Shown: in pieces, positions 44,167 through 54,200 of the stretch | Layout of the letters: each line of letters opens with the position of its first letter | How positions within the stretch are numbered: position 1 is the stretch's first letter | DNA from: Granulicella pectinivorans | GTDB taxonomy: Bacteria > Acidobacteriota > Terriglobia > Terriglobales > Acidobacteriaceae | Length of the DNA: 64,000 nt | Assembly (NCBI RefSeq): GCF_900114625.1 | Contig: NZ_FOZL01000001.1 | Location: forward strand, 62,001 to 126,000 | Reading direction: 5' to 3' | Notes under the pieces: model-generated | Database searches by the model: none | What the model saw: the letters and a program-made list of their open reading frames with translations, nothing else | What the model was told of the DNA's origin: nothing | Made by a program: the position numbers and the translations under genes

Positions 44167-46176
44167 TTACTGCGGCAACGTTCCCCGCACCGCATCGTCC
44201 AGGCTGACCTGGTTCTCATCCAGCAGCGTCCCAAGCGCGCGTTCCAGCTCAATCTGCGCCTTCTTCCAGTTGCTCCGCGCCGCAATCTCCGTCGACCGGG
44301 CCTGCGCCACGTACGTCTCATCCTGAATCACCTGCAGATTGGTCGAAGCACCGACGCCCAGCTTGTCCCGCTCCGCCTGGAGAAACTGCTCCTGGAAACC
44401 GGTGCTCTTGCGTGCGGCAGCGTACGCCGCGTATGAGGTCTGCAGCGCGATCACGGCATTCTCGATATCCTGCCGGATCGACGCCGACAGCTTCTCCGTC
44501 CTGGCCTGCGCCTGACGCACCAGCACCGTATCGCGCGCCGCGTCCGAGGCCGCCACCCGGTTGCGAATCGGCAGCGTCATCTGCACGCCTGCCTGGTAGA
44601 TCGTCGACACCCGCTGACCGCCAAGCGCAAGATTCTGCGGAATCGTCGGGATGCCGGTGCCCGGCGATCCAAGCTGCTCATACGCCTGCTCCGCGGTCCC
44701 CCGCGTCTCGACGTTCGCATACACGTTCAACTGCGGAAGCACCTGGTTGCGCGAAGCCTGCGCCGTCATCTGCCCGGTCTGCAGTTGAATCTCGGCCTGC
44801 GCCAGATCGGGACGCCGCGCCAGCCCCTGCGCGATCAGATCCGGCACAACCAGCGCGTCCATCAGATCGGGAACGACGATGTGATCCGTCGGAACGATCT
44901 CCGTGAACGAAGCCGCGAACACCGGCGAAGCCATCCGCAGCATCTGGTTCCGCAGAATCACCTCCTGCTGCCGGTACAAGCCCTGCGTCTGGATCAGGTC
45001 GAACTCGCTCGAGCTCACCAGTGCCGAAGCCCGCGTCAACTCGATCGGGGCAAGCGTTCCCTCGATCACCTGGTCGGCATCGTCCTTGCGCAGCTTCTGC
45101 GCCGCACGCAGCGCGTCCCGCTTCACCGCAACGCTCTCGCCCAGCGACACAAGATCGAAGTACAGCCGCGAGATGCCGTACACCGTCTGCTGTACCTGCT
45201 GGTCGAAGAGCAGACGCGAGACCTTCTTGTCCAGATTCGCGATCCGGACATACCGCAAATTCACATCTCGCCCCCGCCCGCGCAGCAAAGGCTGGGTCAG
45301 CGTGACGGAGGTGCTCGGCGCGTGAAAGGGATTGTTCTCGGACTGCGCCCCGTAGATCACCTGGGAGTCGTTGTTCACCGTCGCCTCAAGCTGCGCGCCC
45401 GTGCTGAACCCCTGCAGATACGCCGCGTTCGTCGTGATGGAATGCAGCGGCGCGATCTGCGTCGTCGTGGTCGTCGTTCCACTCAACGTAATGGAGTTGG
45501 ACCGCCGCAGATACCCTCCGGACAGAAGGAAGCTCGGGTCGAACAACGGCACAGCCGGTCCCGTCGAAGGCTGCAGCCCCGTGCCGCTCTCGCCATAGTT
45601 CAGCGTCGCCTGCGTCGTCGAGTTCAGCGCGGTCAGATCCGTCACCGTGGGAACCGTCGGGTTCGGATTCGTCGCGCCCGTATTCAGCAGCGGACTCCCC
45701 GGACCACCCACGCCATTCGGTGCCGCCTGCACCGTGTAGTCGATCCCCCGCAGATTGCCGCCGCCCCGGGCCCGCAGCGTATCCGTATCGGCCAGCTCCA
45801 GGTTGTACCGCTCCACCTCGACATCCAGGTTGTTCTCCACCGCCAGCGCAATCGCGTCATGCAGCGAGAGATACAGCTTGCCGTCACGAATCAGCGGCTG
45901 CAAACGCGCGTCGCTCCCGCTAAACAAAGGCGGAACACTGGGCCGGCGATAGGGCCCAAGCAGCCCGTAAAAACTGAAGCCCAGGCCCGCAGGCTGCGAA
46001 CGCGTCGTAGCAACATGCGACGCCGCCTCCGCTCCAATCGCCGGAGCCTTGCCTGCGGGCGTCTGCACAAAACCCGAGATCGCAGGCACATCCGGCGCCT
46101 CCGGTATCGTCGCCGTCTGCGCCAGCGCCGCACCACCCATCATCAGCACAATCCCCAAACCGATCCGCGCGTTCAA
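44167..46176 (-). CDS. TolC-family outer membrane factor, extended
   Basis: This 669-residue outer-membrane channel protein has a signal peptide (about residues 1-19). The first OEP repeat starts at 'LYLSLHDAIALAVENNLDVE' and the second at 'LVVPDLIAQGLARRPDLAQA'. It is about 200 residues longer than typical TolC. The extra length is mostly a G/T/S/N-rich insertion after the first helices (about residues 135-290), probably extended surface or periplasmic beta-structure. It is the last gene of a tripartite efflux operon; its ATG overlaps the MFP stop by 4 bases. Confidence 0.88.
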   Translation of the reverse strand: MNARIGLGIVLMMGGAALAQTATIPEAPDVPAISGFVQTPAGKAPAIGAEAASHVATTRSQPAGLGFSFYGLLGPYRRPSVPPLFSGSDARLQPLIRDGKLYLSLHDAIALAVENNLDVEVERYNLELADTDTLRARGGGNLRGIDYTVQAAPNGVGGPGSPLLNTGATNPNPTVPTVTDLTALNSTTQATLNYGESGTGLQPSTGPAVPLFDPSFLLSGGYLRRSNSITLSGTTTTTTQIAPLHSITTNAAYLQGFSTGAQLEATVNNDSQVIYGAQSENNPFHAPSTSVTLTQPLLRGRGRDVNLRYVRIANLDKKVSRLLFDQQVQQTVYGISRLYFDLVSLGESVAVKRDALRAAQKLRKDDADQVIEGTLAPIELTRASALVSSSEFDLIQTQGLYRQQEVILRNQMLRMASPVFAASFTEIVPTDHIVVPDLMDALVVPDLIAQGLARRPDLAQAEIQLQTGQMTAQASRNQVLPQLNVYANVETRGTAEQAYEQLGSPGTGIPTIPQNLALGGQRVSTIYQAGVQMTLPIRNRVAASDAARDTVLVRQAQARTEKLSASIRQDIENAVIALQTSYAAYAAARKSTGFQEQFLQAERDKLGVGASTNLQVIQDETYVAQARSTEIAARSNWKKAQIELERALGTLLDENQVSLDDAVRGTLPQ

Positions 46177-47822
46177 GGCTTGCTCTCCGACTTCTTCGTC
46201 TGTGACGCCGGCTTCTTCTGCTGCGTCTGGTTCGCCTGTCCCTGCAGATTTTGGTCCGTAATCGACTGGTCGCCGTACTGGCTGGATCCCCCCGGAAGCG
46301 TATTCGACGGAGCGTGCTGGACAGCCTTCTTCTTATCGGCGGACTCTTCCCGCGCCTGCACCTGCGCGCCATCGTGCACCTCATCCGTCACGCTGGTCGC
46401 GATCACGTCGCCCTCCTTCAGCCCATGCACGATCTCGACCGCCTCGCCGAAATCGCGGCCAATCTCCACCGGCTGCATCCGGATCTTGCCGTCCTCCACG
46501 ACCGCCACCTCCGTCGTGTTCTCGCGGATCACGATCGCGTCACCCGGAATCATCAGCGGCCCCGCTCCCGTCACGCCATCGAACGTCACCACCGCATACA
46601 TCCCCGCGAGCAGCCTGCCGTCGCGGTTGTCCACCTGCACCTCGGTCAGCAGCGTACGCGTGTTCTGGTCGATCGAACCAGCCGTCCGCGTCACATCCGC
46701 AGGAAACTCCTGCTTGGGAAACTCCTGAAAGTGCATGACCGTCTTCTGCCCCGGCTTCACGCTCGACGCGTATCCCTCCGGCACAGCCACCAGCACACGC
46801 AACCGCTGCACCTGCGCGACCGAGAACAAGGCCCCCGCACCGCTGCCATCGCCGCCTCCGGTCGCCGTCCCCGCCGTCGGCGAGCTGCCGCTGGTCCCCC
46901 CCGTATTCGTCGCGCCAAGCCCCGAAGGCCCGGTCGCACCACCGCTCGTCGAACCCGAGGCCGAGATCAAAGCCCCCACATCCACATTGCGCGCCGTAAT
47001 CACCCCATCGAACGGCGCCCGCACCTGCTCGTACGCCTGCAACGAAATCACCCTCTGCAGATTCGCTCGAAACGCCTGAGCATTCCGCTCCGCCGCCGCA
47101 ACATTCGCCTCGGCCGCCAGATAGTCCGCCTCTTTCTGATCCCCATCCTGCCGCGCAAACACACCCTTCTGCACCAGCACCCGCCACCGGTCCCACGTAA
47201 TCTTCGTCAGCGCCAACTGTGTCTTCTGCTGCGCCACCTGCGACTCGGCCTGGCGCACCTGCTCGCGTGCCTGCGCTACCTGCGCATCCAGGTCCGGCGA
47301 ATCGATCACCGCCAGCAATTGCCCCTTCTGCACATGGTCCCCAATGTCCACCAGCCGCGTCTTCAGATACCCATTCGCCCGCGCAAACACATACGCCTCG
47401 GTCAGCGGCGTCGTCGTTCCCGGAAGCACAAGCCCCCCGGAGTGGTCGTCGCGCTTCACCGTCTCCACTATCACGACAGGCTTCCTGTTCTTCTCCTCGT
47501 CTGCCTTCTTCGCGTTCTCCTTGTCGCGGTTGTGCCGCGGAATCATCGCCAGCAGGAACACCACACCGAAGACCGCCACGACGATCAGAATGAACCACAC
47601 AAGAACCTTCTTGCTGCCCTTCTTCTTCTCGTCCTCATGGGTCGTGTTCGCCTCGGCAAACAGCTTGCCCATCTTCGCGTCGTCCGGCTCGTTCGCCTCC
47701 GCGAAGTTCTCCCCCAAACGCCGTCCCTCGGCCCGCTCCGGATGAGCAAACTCTTCGCCCAGGCGCTGCTGCTCCCGCGCCTTCTGCTCACGTTCCCGCT
47801 GGTCAAAACTCTTCTCATCCAT
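46173..47822 (-). CDS. RND efflux membrane fusion protein with repeated cytoplasmic N-terminal tail
   Basis: This 549-residue HlyD/AcrA-type adaptor starts with a highly charged cytoplasmic tail (residues 1-72). The tail carries three related units: RLGEEFAHPERAEG, RLGENFAEANEPDD and KMGKLFAEANTTHE. One transmembrane helix follows (about 73-93), so it is membrane-anchored rather than lipidated. The periplasmic part has lipoyl halves ('VDIGDHVQKGQLLAVIDSPD', 'VRAPFDGVITARNVDVGALI') around a hairpin. A glycine/serine/threonine-rich insertion (about 285-335) interrupts the beta-domain. It overlaps the permease gene by 1 base (TAATG). Confidence 0.9.
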   Translation of the reverse strand: MDEKSFDQREREQKAREQQRLGEEFAHPERAEGRRLGENFAEANEPDDAKMGKLFAEANTTHEDEKKKGSKKVLVWFILIVVAVFGVVFLLAMIPRHNRDKENAKKADEEKNRKPVVIVETVKRDDHSGGLVLPGTTTPLTEAYVFARANGYLKTRLVDIGDHVQKGQLLAVIDSPDLDAQVAQAREQVRQAESQVAQQKTQLALTKITWDRWRVLVQKGVFARQDGDQKEADYLAAEANVAAAERNAQAFRANLQRVISLQAYEQVRAPFDGVITARNVDVGALISASGSTSGGATGPSGLGATNTGGTSGSSPTAGTATGGGDGSGAGALFSVAQVQRLRVLVAVPEGYASSVKPGQKTVMHFQEFPKQEFPADVTRTAGSIDQNTRTLLTEVQVDNRDGRLLAGMYAVVTFDGVTGAGPLMIPGDAIVIRENTTEVAVVEDGKIRMQPVEIGRDFGEAVEIVHGLKEGDVIATSVTDEVHDGAQVQAREESADKKKAVQHAPSNTLPGGSSQYGDQSITDQNLQGQANQTQQKKPASQTKKSESKP

Positions 47823-50800
47823 TACGCGTGTTGCTCCTGTCCTTCGGCTTCTCTCTGCTCCGCCTCGGCCTCATCCACTTCACGGTCGTAGTCAGCCGGT
47901 CCATCTTTCTTGAGCAACGAATAAATTACGGGAACGATAAACAGCGTTCCCACCGTGGCAAGCAGCAACCCGCCAATCACCGCACGTCCAAGCGGCGCGT
48001 TCTGCTCGCCGCCCTCGCCGATCGAAAGCGCCATGGGCAGCATGCCGATGATCATCGCCAGCGCCGTCATGCACACCGGCCGCAGACGCGTGAAGCCCGC
48101 GCTCAACGCCGCCTCATAACGATCCTTCCCGGCAATCCGCTCGTCATTGGCGAACACCACCATCAGGATCGAGTTCGCCGTCGCGACGCCGATCGTCATG
48201 ATCGCGCCCATCAGCGAAGGCACGTTGAACGTCGTCTGCGTCACAAACAACATCCACAGAATCCCGCAGAACGCACCCGGAATCGCCATCAGGATAATCA
48301 TCGGATCCAGCCACGACTGGAAGTTCACCGCCATCAGCAGGTACACCAGGCCGATCGCAAACACGATCCCGATGCCCAGCCGCACGAACGAGTCCTGCAT
48401 CGTCTTGACCTCGCCCCGCAGCTCCAGCGTCGTGCCCACCGGCAGGTCCTTCTGCGCATCGGCCATGATCTTATGGATGGCATCCGCAACCCCGCCAAGA
48501 TCGCGGTTATCGACATCCGCATACACATCGAACACCGGCTGAATGTTGTAGTGGTCGATGATGATCGGCGAAGCATCCCGGCGGAACGTAGCCAGGTTCC
48601 CCAGCAACTGCGACGTATTCCCCTGCGGCGAAGTCACCGGCGTCCGCGCCAGTTCAGGCAGCGTGCTGATCCGATAGTTCGGCGTCTGCACCACCACCTG
48701 GTAGTTCACGCCATTCGCCGTATTCAGCCACTCATTCGGAGCCGTCTGCCCCGTGCCCGTCAGCGAGATCAGCATGCTCTGCGCCACATCCTGCTGCGAC
48801 AGCCCCAACTGCCGCGCCTTCGTGCGGTCCACGTTCACCTGCATCGTCGGATACGTCACCTCCTGATGCACATGCACATCCACCGCTCCCGGAATCGCCG
48901 CAATCTGCCTGGAGAGCTTCGACGCCAGCTCATAGTTCCCCGGCGCACGCCCAATCACCTGCAGATCGATCGGAGCCGGCAAACCAAAGTCGAGAATCTG
49001 GTTGGTGATATTCGCCGGCGTAAAGAAGAACGTGCCATCCGGAAACTTCTGCGCAAGGTCGGCCCGCAGCAGACGCATATACTTCGTCGTCTCCCGCTTG
49101 CCAGGCTTCAGCGCAATCTGAATCTCGCCATCCGAGTTCGAGATCGTGCCGGTCGTGCCGAACGCCAGGTTGATGCCGCTGTTCGGCAACCCGATATTGT
49201 CGAGAATCAGTTGAATCCGCTCCGCCGGAATCACCCGCCGAATCTCCGCCTCGATCGACGCAAAATACTGCTCCGAATCCTCCAGGCGCATGCCCTGCGG
49301 CGGATTCACATGCAGACGCATCTGCCCCGAGTCCACATACGGAAAGAAGTCCCGGCCAATCAGGAGGATCAGCGGAAGGCTCAACACCACGAACCCCGCA
49401 AACAGCACCAGCGTGATCGCCGCATTCCCCAGGCACCACTCCAGCACTTCCTTGTAGTGCTCACGAAACTTTTCGAACTGCCGGTCGAACTTCTGATGCC
49501 AGCGCCAGATCCAGTTGTGCTTCTCTTCCTCGTGCGCCGCCTTCGGATCCTGGTAAAGATGAATCTCCGAACCCAGCATGAAGTGCATCATCGTCGGCAG
49601 CAGGGTACGCGAGAGGAAGTACGACGCCAGCATCGCGAACGCCACCGCCATCGCCAGCGGCGTGAACAGGAACTTCGCCGCGCCCGTCAGCAGAACCACC
49701 GGGATAAAAACGATGCAGATCGAAAGCGTCGACACGAACGCCGGGGCCGCCACCTGTTGCGCCGAATCCAGAATCGACCGCACCAGCGCCTTGCCCTCCG
49801 CCATGTTGCGATGCGTATTCTCAATCTCGACCGTCGCATCGTCCACCAGGATGCCGACCGCAAGCGCCAGTCCGCCCAGCGTCATCACATTGATCGTCTC
49901 GCCCAGCGCCGTCAGGATAATCAGCGATGTCGCAATCGAAAGCGGAATCGAAACGCACACGATCACCGTCGAACGCCAGCTTCCCAGGAACAGCAGGATC
50001 ATCAAACCAGTCAAAGCGGCAGCAATCGTCGCCTCGCGAACCACCTCCGAGATCGAATCCCGCACGAACGTCGACTGATCGAACAGAGGCGTCAGGGTCA
50101 GCGCCGGAGGAAGGCCCGCCTTCACCTTCGGCAGCGCCGCTTTGATCCCCGCGACAATATCGAGCGTGCTCGTCTGGCCGTTCTTCAGCACCGTCAGCAG
50201 AGAGCCACGCTTGCCATCCTGCCGCACCACGTTCGTCTGGATCGCGAATCCCTGGTGAACCTGCGCCACATCCTTGATGTACACGACGGCGCCATTCGAG
50301 GCACGTATCGGAAGGTCGTTCAGCGCCGAGATCGACGACGTGCTCGAGTTCATCCGGACGACGAACTCCTTGTCGCCCAGACGCGCCGTGCCCGCGGGAA
50401 GGATAAGATTCTGCGCCGAGATAGCCGACGAAACATCCGTAGCGGACAGATGCTTGGCGAACAGCAGGTTCGGATCCGTATCCACCATCACCTGCCGCAC
50501 CTTGCCTCCGTACGGCAGTGGAATCGACGCTCCCTGCACATTCGAAAGACGTGGACGGACAAAGCTCTGGCCAAGATCGTAAAGGTCGGCCTCCGTCAGG
50601 CCCTCGCCGCTCAGAGAAACCTGCACGATCGGCACCGACGAAGCGTCGTACTTCAGAATGCCCGGCGGCGTAATCCCCGGAGGCAGCGTCTTCAGAATCG
50701 TCTGCACGACCGCCGTGATCTGGCTCATCGCGAGATCCACCTTCACCGTCGGCTGGAAATAAACCCGGATGATCGAGACGCCCTGGTAGCTCTCCGACTC

Positions 50801-51043
50801 GGAGTGCTCGATGTCGTTGACCGTCGTCGTCAGCGCGCGCTCGCAAACCGTAACCACGCGGCCTTCCATCTCATTGGGAGTCAGCCCCGTGTACGTCCAT
50901 ACAATGCTGACCACCGGAATGTTGATGTAAGGAAAGATGTCCTTGGGTGCTTCAATCGCGGAGCCAATCCCCAGAAACAGAATCAGCATCGATAGCACCA
51001 CAAACGTATACGGACGCCGTAGCGCCAGGACAACAATCCACAT
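47822..51043 (-). CDS. RND multidrug-type efflux permease (HAE-1/AcrB-like)
   Basis: This 1073-residue proton-driven inner-membrane exporter has 12 helices. TM4 reads 'VGILVDDATVEIENTHRNMA', with the Asp-Asp pair of the HAE-1 proton relay rather than the metal-type DFG..VDG signature of the other pump here. N-terminal 'MWIVVLALRRPYTFVVLSML' and C-terminal 'APLGRAVIGGLLLATVGTLF' are typical. The tail is charged (QREAEGQEQHA). Operon order is permease, fusion protein, TolC-family channel. The substrate is unknown. No regulator is adjacent. Confidence 0.93.
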   Translation of the reverse strand: MWIVVLALRRPYTFVVLSMLILFLGIGSAIEAPKDIFPYINIPVVSIVWTYTGLTPNEMEGRVVTVCERALTTTVNDIEHSESESYQGVSIIRVYFQPTVKVDLAMSQITAVVQTILKTLPPGITPPGILKYDASSVPIVQVSLSGEGLTEADLYDLGQSFVRPRLSNVQGASIPLPYGGKVRQVMVDTDPNLLFAKHLSATDVSSAISAQNLILPAGTARLGDKEFVVRMNSSTSSISALNDLPIRASNGAVVYIKDVAQVHQGFAIQTNVVRQDGKRGSLLTVLKNGQTSTLDIVAGIKAALPKVKAGLPPALTLTPLFDQSTFVRDSISEVVREATIAAALTGLMILLFLGSWRSTVIVCVSIPLSIATSLIILTALGETINVMTLGGLALAVGILVDDATVEIENTHRNMAEGKALVRSILDSAQQVAAPAFVSTLSICIVFIPVVLLTGAAKFLFTPLAMAVAFAMLASYFLSRTLLPTMMHFMLGSEIHLYQDPKAAHEEEKHNWIWRWHQKFDRQFEKFREHYKEVLEWCLGNAAITLVLFAGFVVLSLPLILLIGRDFFPYVDSGQMRLHVNPPQGMRLEDSEQYFASIEAEIRRVIPAERIQLILDNIGLPNSGINLAFGTTGTISNSDGEIQIALKPGKRETTKYMRLLRADLAQKFPDGTFFFTPANITNQILDFGLPAPIDLQVIGRAPGNYELASKLSRQIAAIPGAVDVHVHQEVTYPTMQVNVDRTKARQLGLSQQDVAQSMLISLTGTGQTAPNEWLNTANGVNYQVVVQTPNYRISTLPELARTPVTSPQGNTSQLLGNLATFRRDASPIIIDHYNIQPVFDVYADVDNRDLGGVADAIHKIMADAQKDLPVGTTLELRGEVKTMQDSFVRLGIGIVFAIGLVYLLMAVNFQSWLDPMIILMAIPGAFCGILWMLFVTQTTFNVPSLMGAIMTIGVATANSILMVVFANDERIAGKDRYEAALSAGFTRLRPVCMTALAMIIGMLPMALSIGEGGEQNAPLGRAVIGGLLLATVGTLFIVPVIYSLLKKDGPADYDREVDEAEAEQREAEGQEQHA

Positions 51044-51234
51044 GGCCCCTCTTCATCGATGTGCAGTGATTCAAGATCGGGTTTCCCCGTATGGGTCTAT
51101 AAGACGAATGGATCACGCCCGGAGACTCACAAATCCGACACTGTTTCGCTGAGATCAAATTTACACGTGCAATTACACGACACTCATGTTTCTCCAGCAA
51201 GAACCGCGCATGCCGGTTCCCCTTTCCCTGTTCC

Positions 51235-53010
51235 CTACTTCGCCTCCACTCCACTCTTCTGCAGCACCGCAATCGTGTCCTGATACAGCTTGTTCCGCAT
51301 CGAGAACCGGTCCCCTGCCCGCGTCACATACCGCACCTTGATGTCCACGCCACTCGCCGCAGGCCGCAGATCGACCGAAGGCGTCGCCGAAAACTGGCTC
51401 AGTCCGCTGCTCTTCGAGGCCCCGCGCCACTCCGCCTCCGCCAGCAGCGTATCCTCTTCCGTCTCCTTCAGCACCAGCGCGTGAATCTCCTCGATCAGCT
51501 GATACGAGTGGTCCGACGGCGGAATATTCATGCTGATCTCATCCCACATCCACTGCCCCGCTGTGGAGAAGTTGAAGTACTGCCCGCGAATCGCAAAGCT
51601 GTTAATGAACGTAACCCGCCGCCCCGTGGGATGCCCCTTGTCCGTCCAGTTACCCGTCTCCAGCAGCGCCGTCCGGAACAGCCCGATCTCCACCACCTCA
51701 CCCGCAACCGAATCGATCTCCACCCAGTCCCCGACGCGAATCCCCTTCGACCCCATCAGGACGAACCATCCGAAGAACGCCAGGATGAAGTCCTGAAACA
51801 CCACCGTCAAGCCGGCCGTGGCCAGACCCAGAATCGTAGGCACCTGGCTCGGCGGCCCGAACACCACCAGCGCAATCAGCAGGATCCCCACCAGTTGAAT
51901 CCCCAGGTCGAGAATGGTGCGCAACGTCCGTGCCTGCCTCGGCTCCAGCTTCGCGCGAGCCAGCAAAGCCCTCACCACCGCACCGGCCACCATCGTCGCC
52001 AGCACCACAAAGATCACCAGCGCGAACGAGTTCAGAAGCAGATGATTCACAATCTCGTGCTGCACCCCAACCTGCTTGGACCACTTGCTGTACACCCCGG
52101 CCAGTTGTTGCTCCGTCTGCATCCGGTCCTGCGCAATATCGGTGATGTTATCGGCTGCCTCCCTCTTCTGCAGCCGCGCCACGCGAGCCTTCTTCTCCTC
52201 GATCGTCTGCCCCGCCGCCACCGTCGGTTGGCCCGCATCCGGAGCCTTCCCCCCCATCGACGCCTTCATCGCCTCGATCTTCTTTCCGATCGCCGCAGCA
52301 TCGTCGCTCGACTGTTTCGCCGCCTGGTCCAGCAACACCTTCCGGCTTCTCTGGCTGAACCAAGCGCTCGCCCGTCCCCACAGCGTGCCGTAGCGCTGCG
52401 TCGAGATCACCGCCACCTCGCCCCCGCCCGCCAGTTGGTCGTCGAACTTCTTCATCGCCGCCTCGCGCGCCGACAACTCCCGCTGAATCTGGCTGCGCTT
52501 ATCCCCGCTCGCCCTTGCCAGATGCTCCTGCTCGTCATCCAACTGGCTCTTATCCAGCGCCAGCTCGCTCTTCGAAACATCCAGCTCGTCCTGTAGATCC
52601 GCACCCTTCGGACCCTTCACCGCCGCCGCCAGCCGGTCGACCTCCGCCTGGTCCTCCTTCACCGTCTGCTGATCGTCCGCCACCTTCTTCGAAATCGCGA
52701 GCGCTTCGCCCGTCAGATTCGTAGCCTCCGTGCTCGCCTGCCGCAGCGCCTGCGCAAACGCTTGGTCGACCTCATGGTCCGCCAGCCGCTCCGCCTCCTG
52801 GGCGAACGTCTTCTCTTCGCGCGAAACCGCCAGCGACGCCAGCGTCTGAGCCGTCTGCCACGGACTCTGGTCGACCACACCCTCCTTCACATTCCCGCTC
52901 CGCAAAGACGGCAGCGTAGCCAGCGCCCCACGCGTCATGTAACCCGCGACCATGCAAACCAGCAAACCGCCCACCAGCACCGAGATCAGAATCTTACGCA
53001 CACCACTCAT
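51235..53010 (-). CDS. MscS-family mechanosensitive ion channel with long coiled-coil N-terminus
   Basis: This 591-residue inner-membrane channel has an N-terminal helix (about residues 5-27). A long, charged, coiled-coil region (about 40-310, presumably periplasmic) precedes three membrane helices (about 325-430). The MscS beta domain follows ('RVGDWVEIDSVAGEVVEIGL', 'TGRRVTFINSFAIRGQYFNF'), then a C-terminal alpha/beta domain. The pore-lining helix region reads 'ILGLATAGLTVVFQDFILAF'. It likely acts in osmotic protection. The start codon is ambiguous: ATG 53010 has GAGG just upstream and ATG 53019 is also in frame. Confidence 0.88.
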   Translation of the reverse strand: MSGVRKILISVLVGGLLVCMVAGYMTRGALATLPSLRSGNVKEGVVDQSPWQTAQTLASLAVSREEKTFAQEAERLADHEVDQAFAQALRQASTEATNLTGEALAISKKVADDQQTVKEDQAEVDRLAAAVKGPKGADLQDELDVSKSELALDKSQLDDEQEHLARASGDKRSQIQRELSAREAAMKKFDDQLAGGGEVAVISTQRYGTLWGRASAWFSQRSRKVLLDQAAKQSSDDAAAIGKKIEAMKASMGGKAPDAGQPTVAAGQTIEEKKARVARLQKREAADNITDIAQDRMQTEQQLAGVYSKWSKQVGVQHEIVNHLLLNSFALVIFVVLATMVAGAVVRALLARAKLEPRQARTLRTILDLGIQLVGILLIALVVFGPPSQVPTILGLATAGLTVVFQDFILAFFGWFVLMGSKGIRVGDWVEIDSVAGEVVEIGLFRTALLETGNWTDKGHPTGRRVTFINSFAIRGQYFNFSTAGQWMWDEISMNIPPSDHSYQLIEEIHALVLKETEEDTLLAEAEWRGASKSSGLSQFSATPSVDLRPAASGVDIKVRYVTRAGDRFSMRNKLYQDTIAVLQKSGVEAK

Positions 53011-53124
53011 AACCCTCATTACACAACACCCACCCGCGCCCTATCGCAAAGCGACCTTCACCACATGGAAATTCACCAGAAGCCCATGTCCGCGCGAACG
53101 CCCGGCAGGATAGTCTTGACGCCA

Positions 53125-54189
53125 ATGCACATCGCGTCCGTCGGCACCGCCTTCCCCCCGTTCCGCTACACCCAATCCGACATCGCCCAGGCGCTGGTCG
53201 AACGCTGGGGAGACAAACTCCCCGAGCCCCGCCTCCTCACGCGCCTCCACGCCAACTGCGGCGTCGACCACCGCTCGTTCGTCTACCCCCTCGAGCACTA
53301 CCCCACCCTCAAGGGCTTCACCCAGACCAACAACGCCTGGATCGAAGCCGCCGTGGCCCTCGGCCAGAAGTGCATCGCCGCCTCGTTAGAAGGCTTGGGC
53401 ATCACCGAGACCGACATCGCCGCGATCTTCTTCGCCTCCGTCACCGGCATCGCATCCCCCACCATCGACGCCCGCCTCATCAACCTCCTTCCCTTCCCCA
53501 CCCACGTCAAACGCACCCCCATCTTCGGTCTCGGCTGCGTCGCCGGAGCCGCCGGCATCGCCCGCGCCTCCGACTACCTCCGCGCCTTCCCCGACCAGAT
53601 CGTCCTCCTCCTCTCCGTCGAGCTCTGCTCCCTCACCTGGCAGGACGACGACCAGTCCATCGCCAACCTGATCTCAACCGGACTATTTGCGGATGGCGCC
53701 GCCGCCGTCATCCTCGCCGGAGACGAAGCCGCCGCGCGCAACCCGAGCCTCACCGGCCCCCGCATCCTCGCCACCCGCAGCACCTTCTACCGCAACACCC
53801 AACACATCATGGGCTGGGACATCGGCGACAACGGCTTCAAGATCGTCCTCTCCCCCGACGTCCCCAAGGTCGTCATCGAAAACCTCAAGACCGACGTGGA
53901 CGCCTTCCTCACCGCACAAAACCTCACCCAGGCCGACATCGCCACCTGGATCTTCCACTCCGGCGGCCCCAAGGTCCTCGAAGCAGTGGAACAGTCCCTC
54001 TCCCTGCCCCCCGACGCCCTCGCCCCAAGCTGGAAGAGCCTCCGCGACCACGGCAACCTCTCCGCCACCAGCGTCCTCACCGTCCTGGAGGACTACCTCA
54101 AGATCCACCCCGGCAACCCCGGCACCTACTCCATCCTCGCCGCCATGGGCCCCGCCTTCTGCCTCGAACTCGTCCTTCTCCGCTGGTAG
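53125..54189 (+). CDS. Type III polyketide synthase (chalcone-synthase-like)
   Basis: This 354-residue thiolase-fold enzyme condenses an acyl-CoA starter with malonyl-CoA extenders without an acyl carrier protein. The Cys-His-Asn triad is visible: C138 in 'FGLGCVAGAAGIAR', H278 in 'WIFHSGGPKVLE', N311 in 'DHGNLSATSVL'. The CHS-type C-terminal 'AAMGPAFCLELVLLRW' is also present. Spacing matches bacterial RppA/alkylresorcinol-type enzymes. The frame is open far upstream, but ATG 53125 has AGGATAG upstream and begins at 'HIASVGTAFPP', the family start. No tailoring enzyme is adjacent, so product and starter are unknown. It is divergent from the MscS gene. Confidence 0.9.
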   Translation: MHIASVGTAFPPFRYTQSDIAQALVERWGDKLPEPRLLTRLHANCGVDHRSFVYPLEHYPTLKGFTQTNNAWIEAAVALGQKCIAASLEGLGITETDIAAIFFASVTGIASPTIDARLINLLPFPTHVKRTPIFGLGCVAGAAGIARASDYLRAFPDQIVLLLSVELCSLTWQDDDQSIANLISTGLFADGAAAVILAGDEAAARNPSLTGPRILATRSTFYRNTQHIMGWDIGDNGFKIVLSPDVPKVVIENLKTDVDAFLTAQNLTQADIATWIFHSGGPKVLEAVEQSLSLPPDALAPSWKSLRDHGNLSATSVLTVLEDYLKIHPGNPGTYSILAAMGPAFCLELVLLRW

Positions 54190-54200
54190 CGCCCCCAGGA

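Noticed and set aside
44785..46728. A 647-codon plus-strand frame
   Set aside because: Antisense to the TolC-family gene and the end of the adaptor gene.
47828..50995. A 1055-codon plus-strand frame, arginine/histidine-rich
   Set aside because: It is exactly antisense to the RND permease, with low-complexity R/H/Q composition and no recognisable fold.
52762..53124. N-terminal extension of the type III PKS frame
   Set aside because: The extra 121 codons are antisense to the MscS gene and R/H/Q-rich. The family start and a ribosome site lie at 53125.
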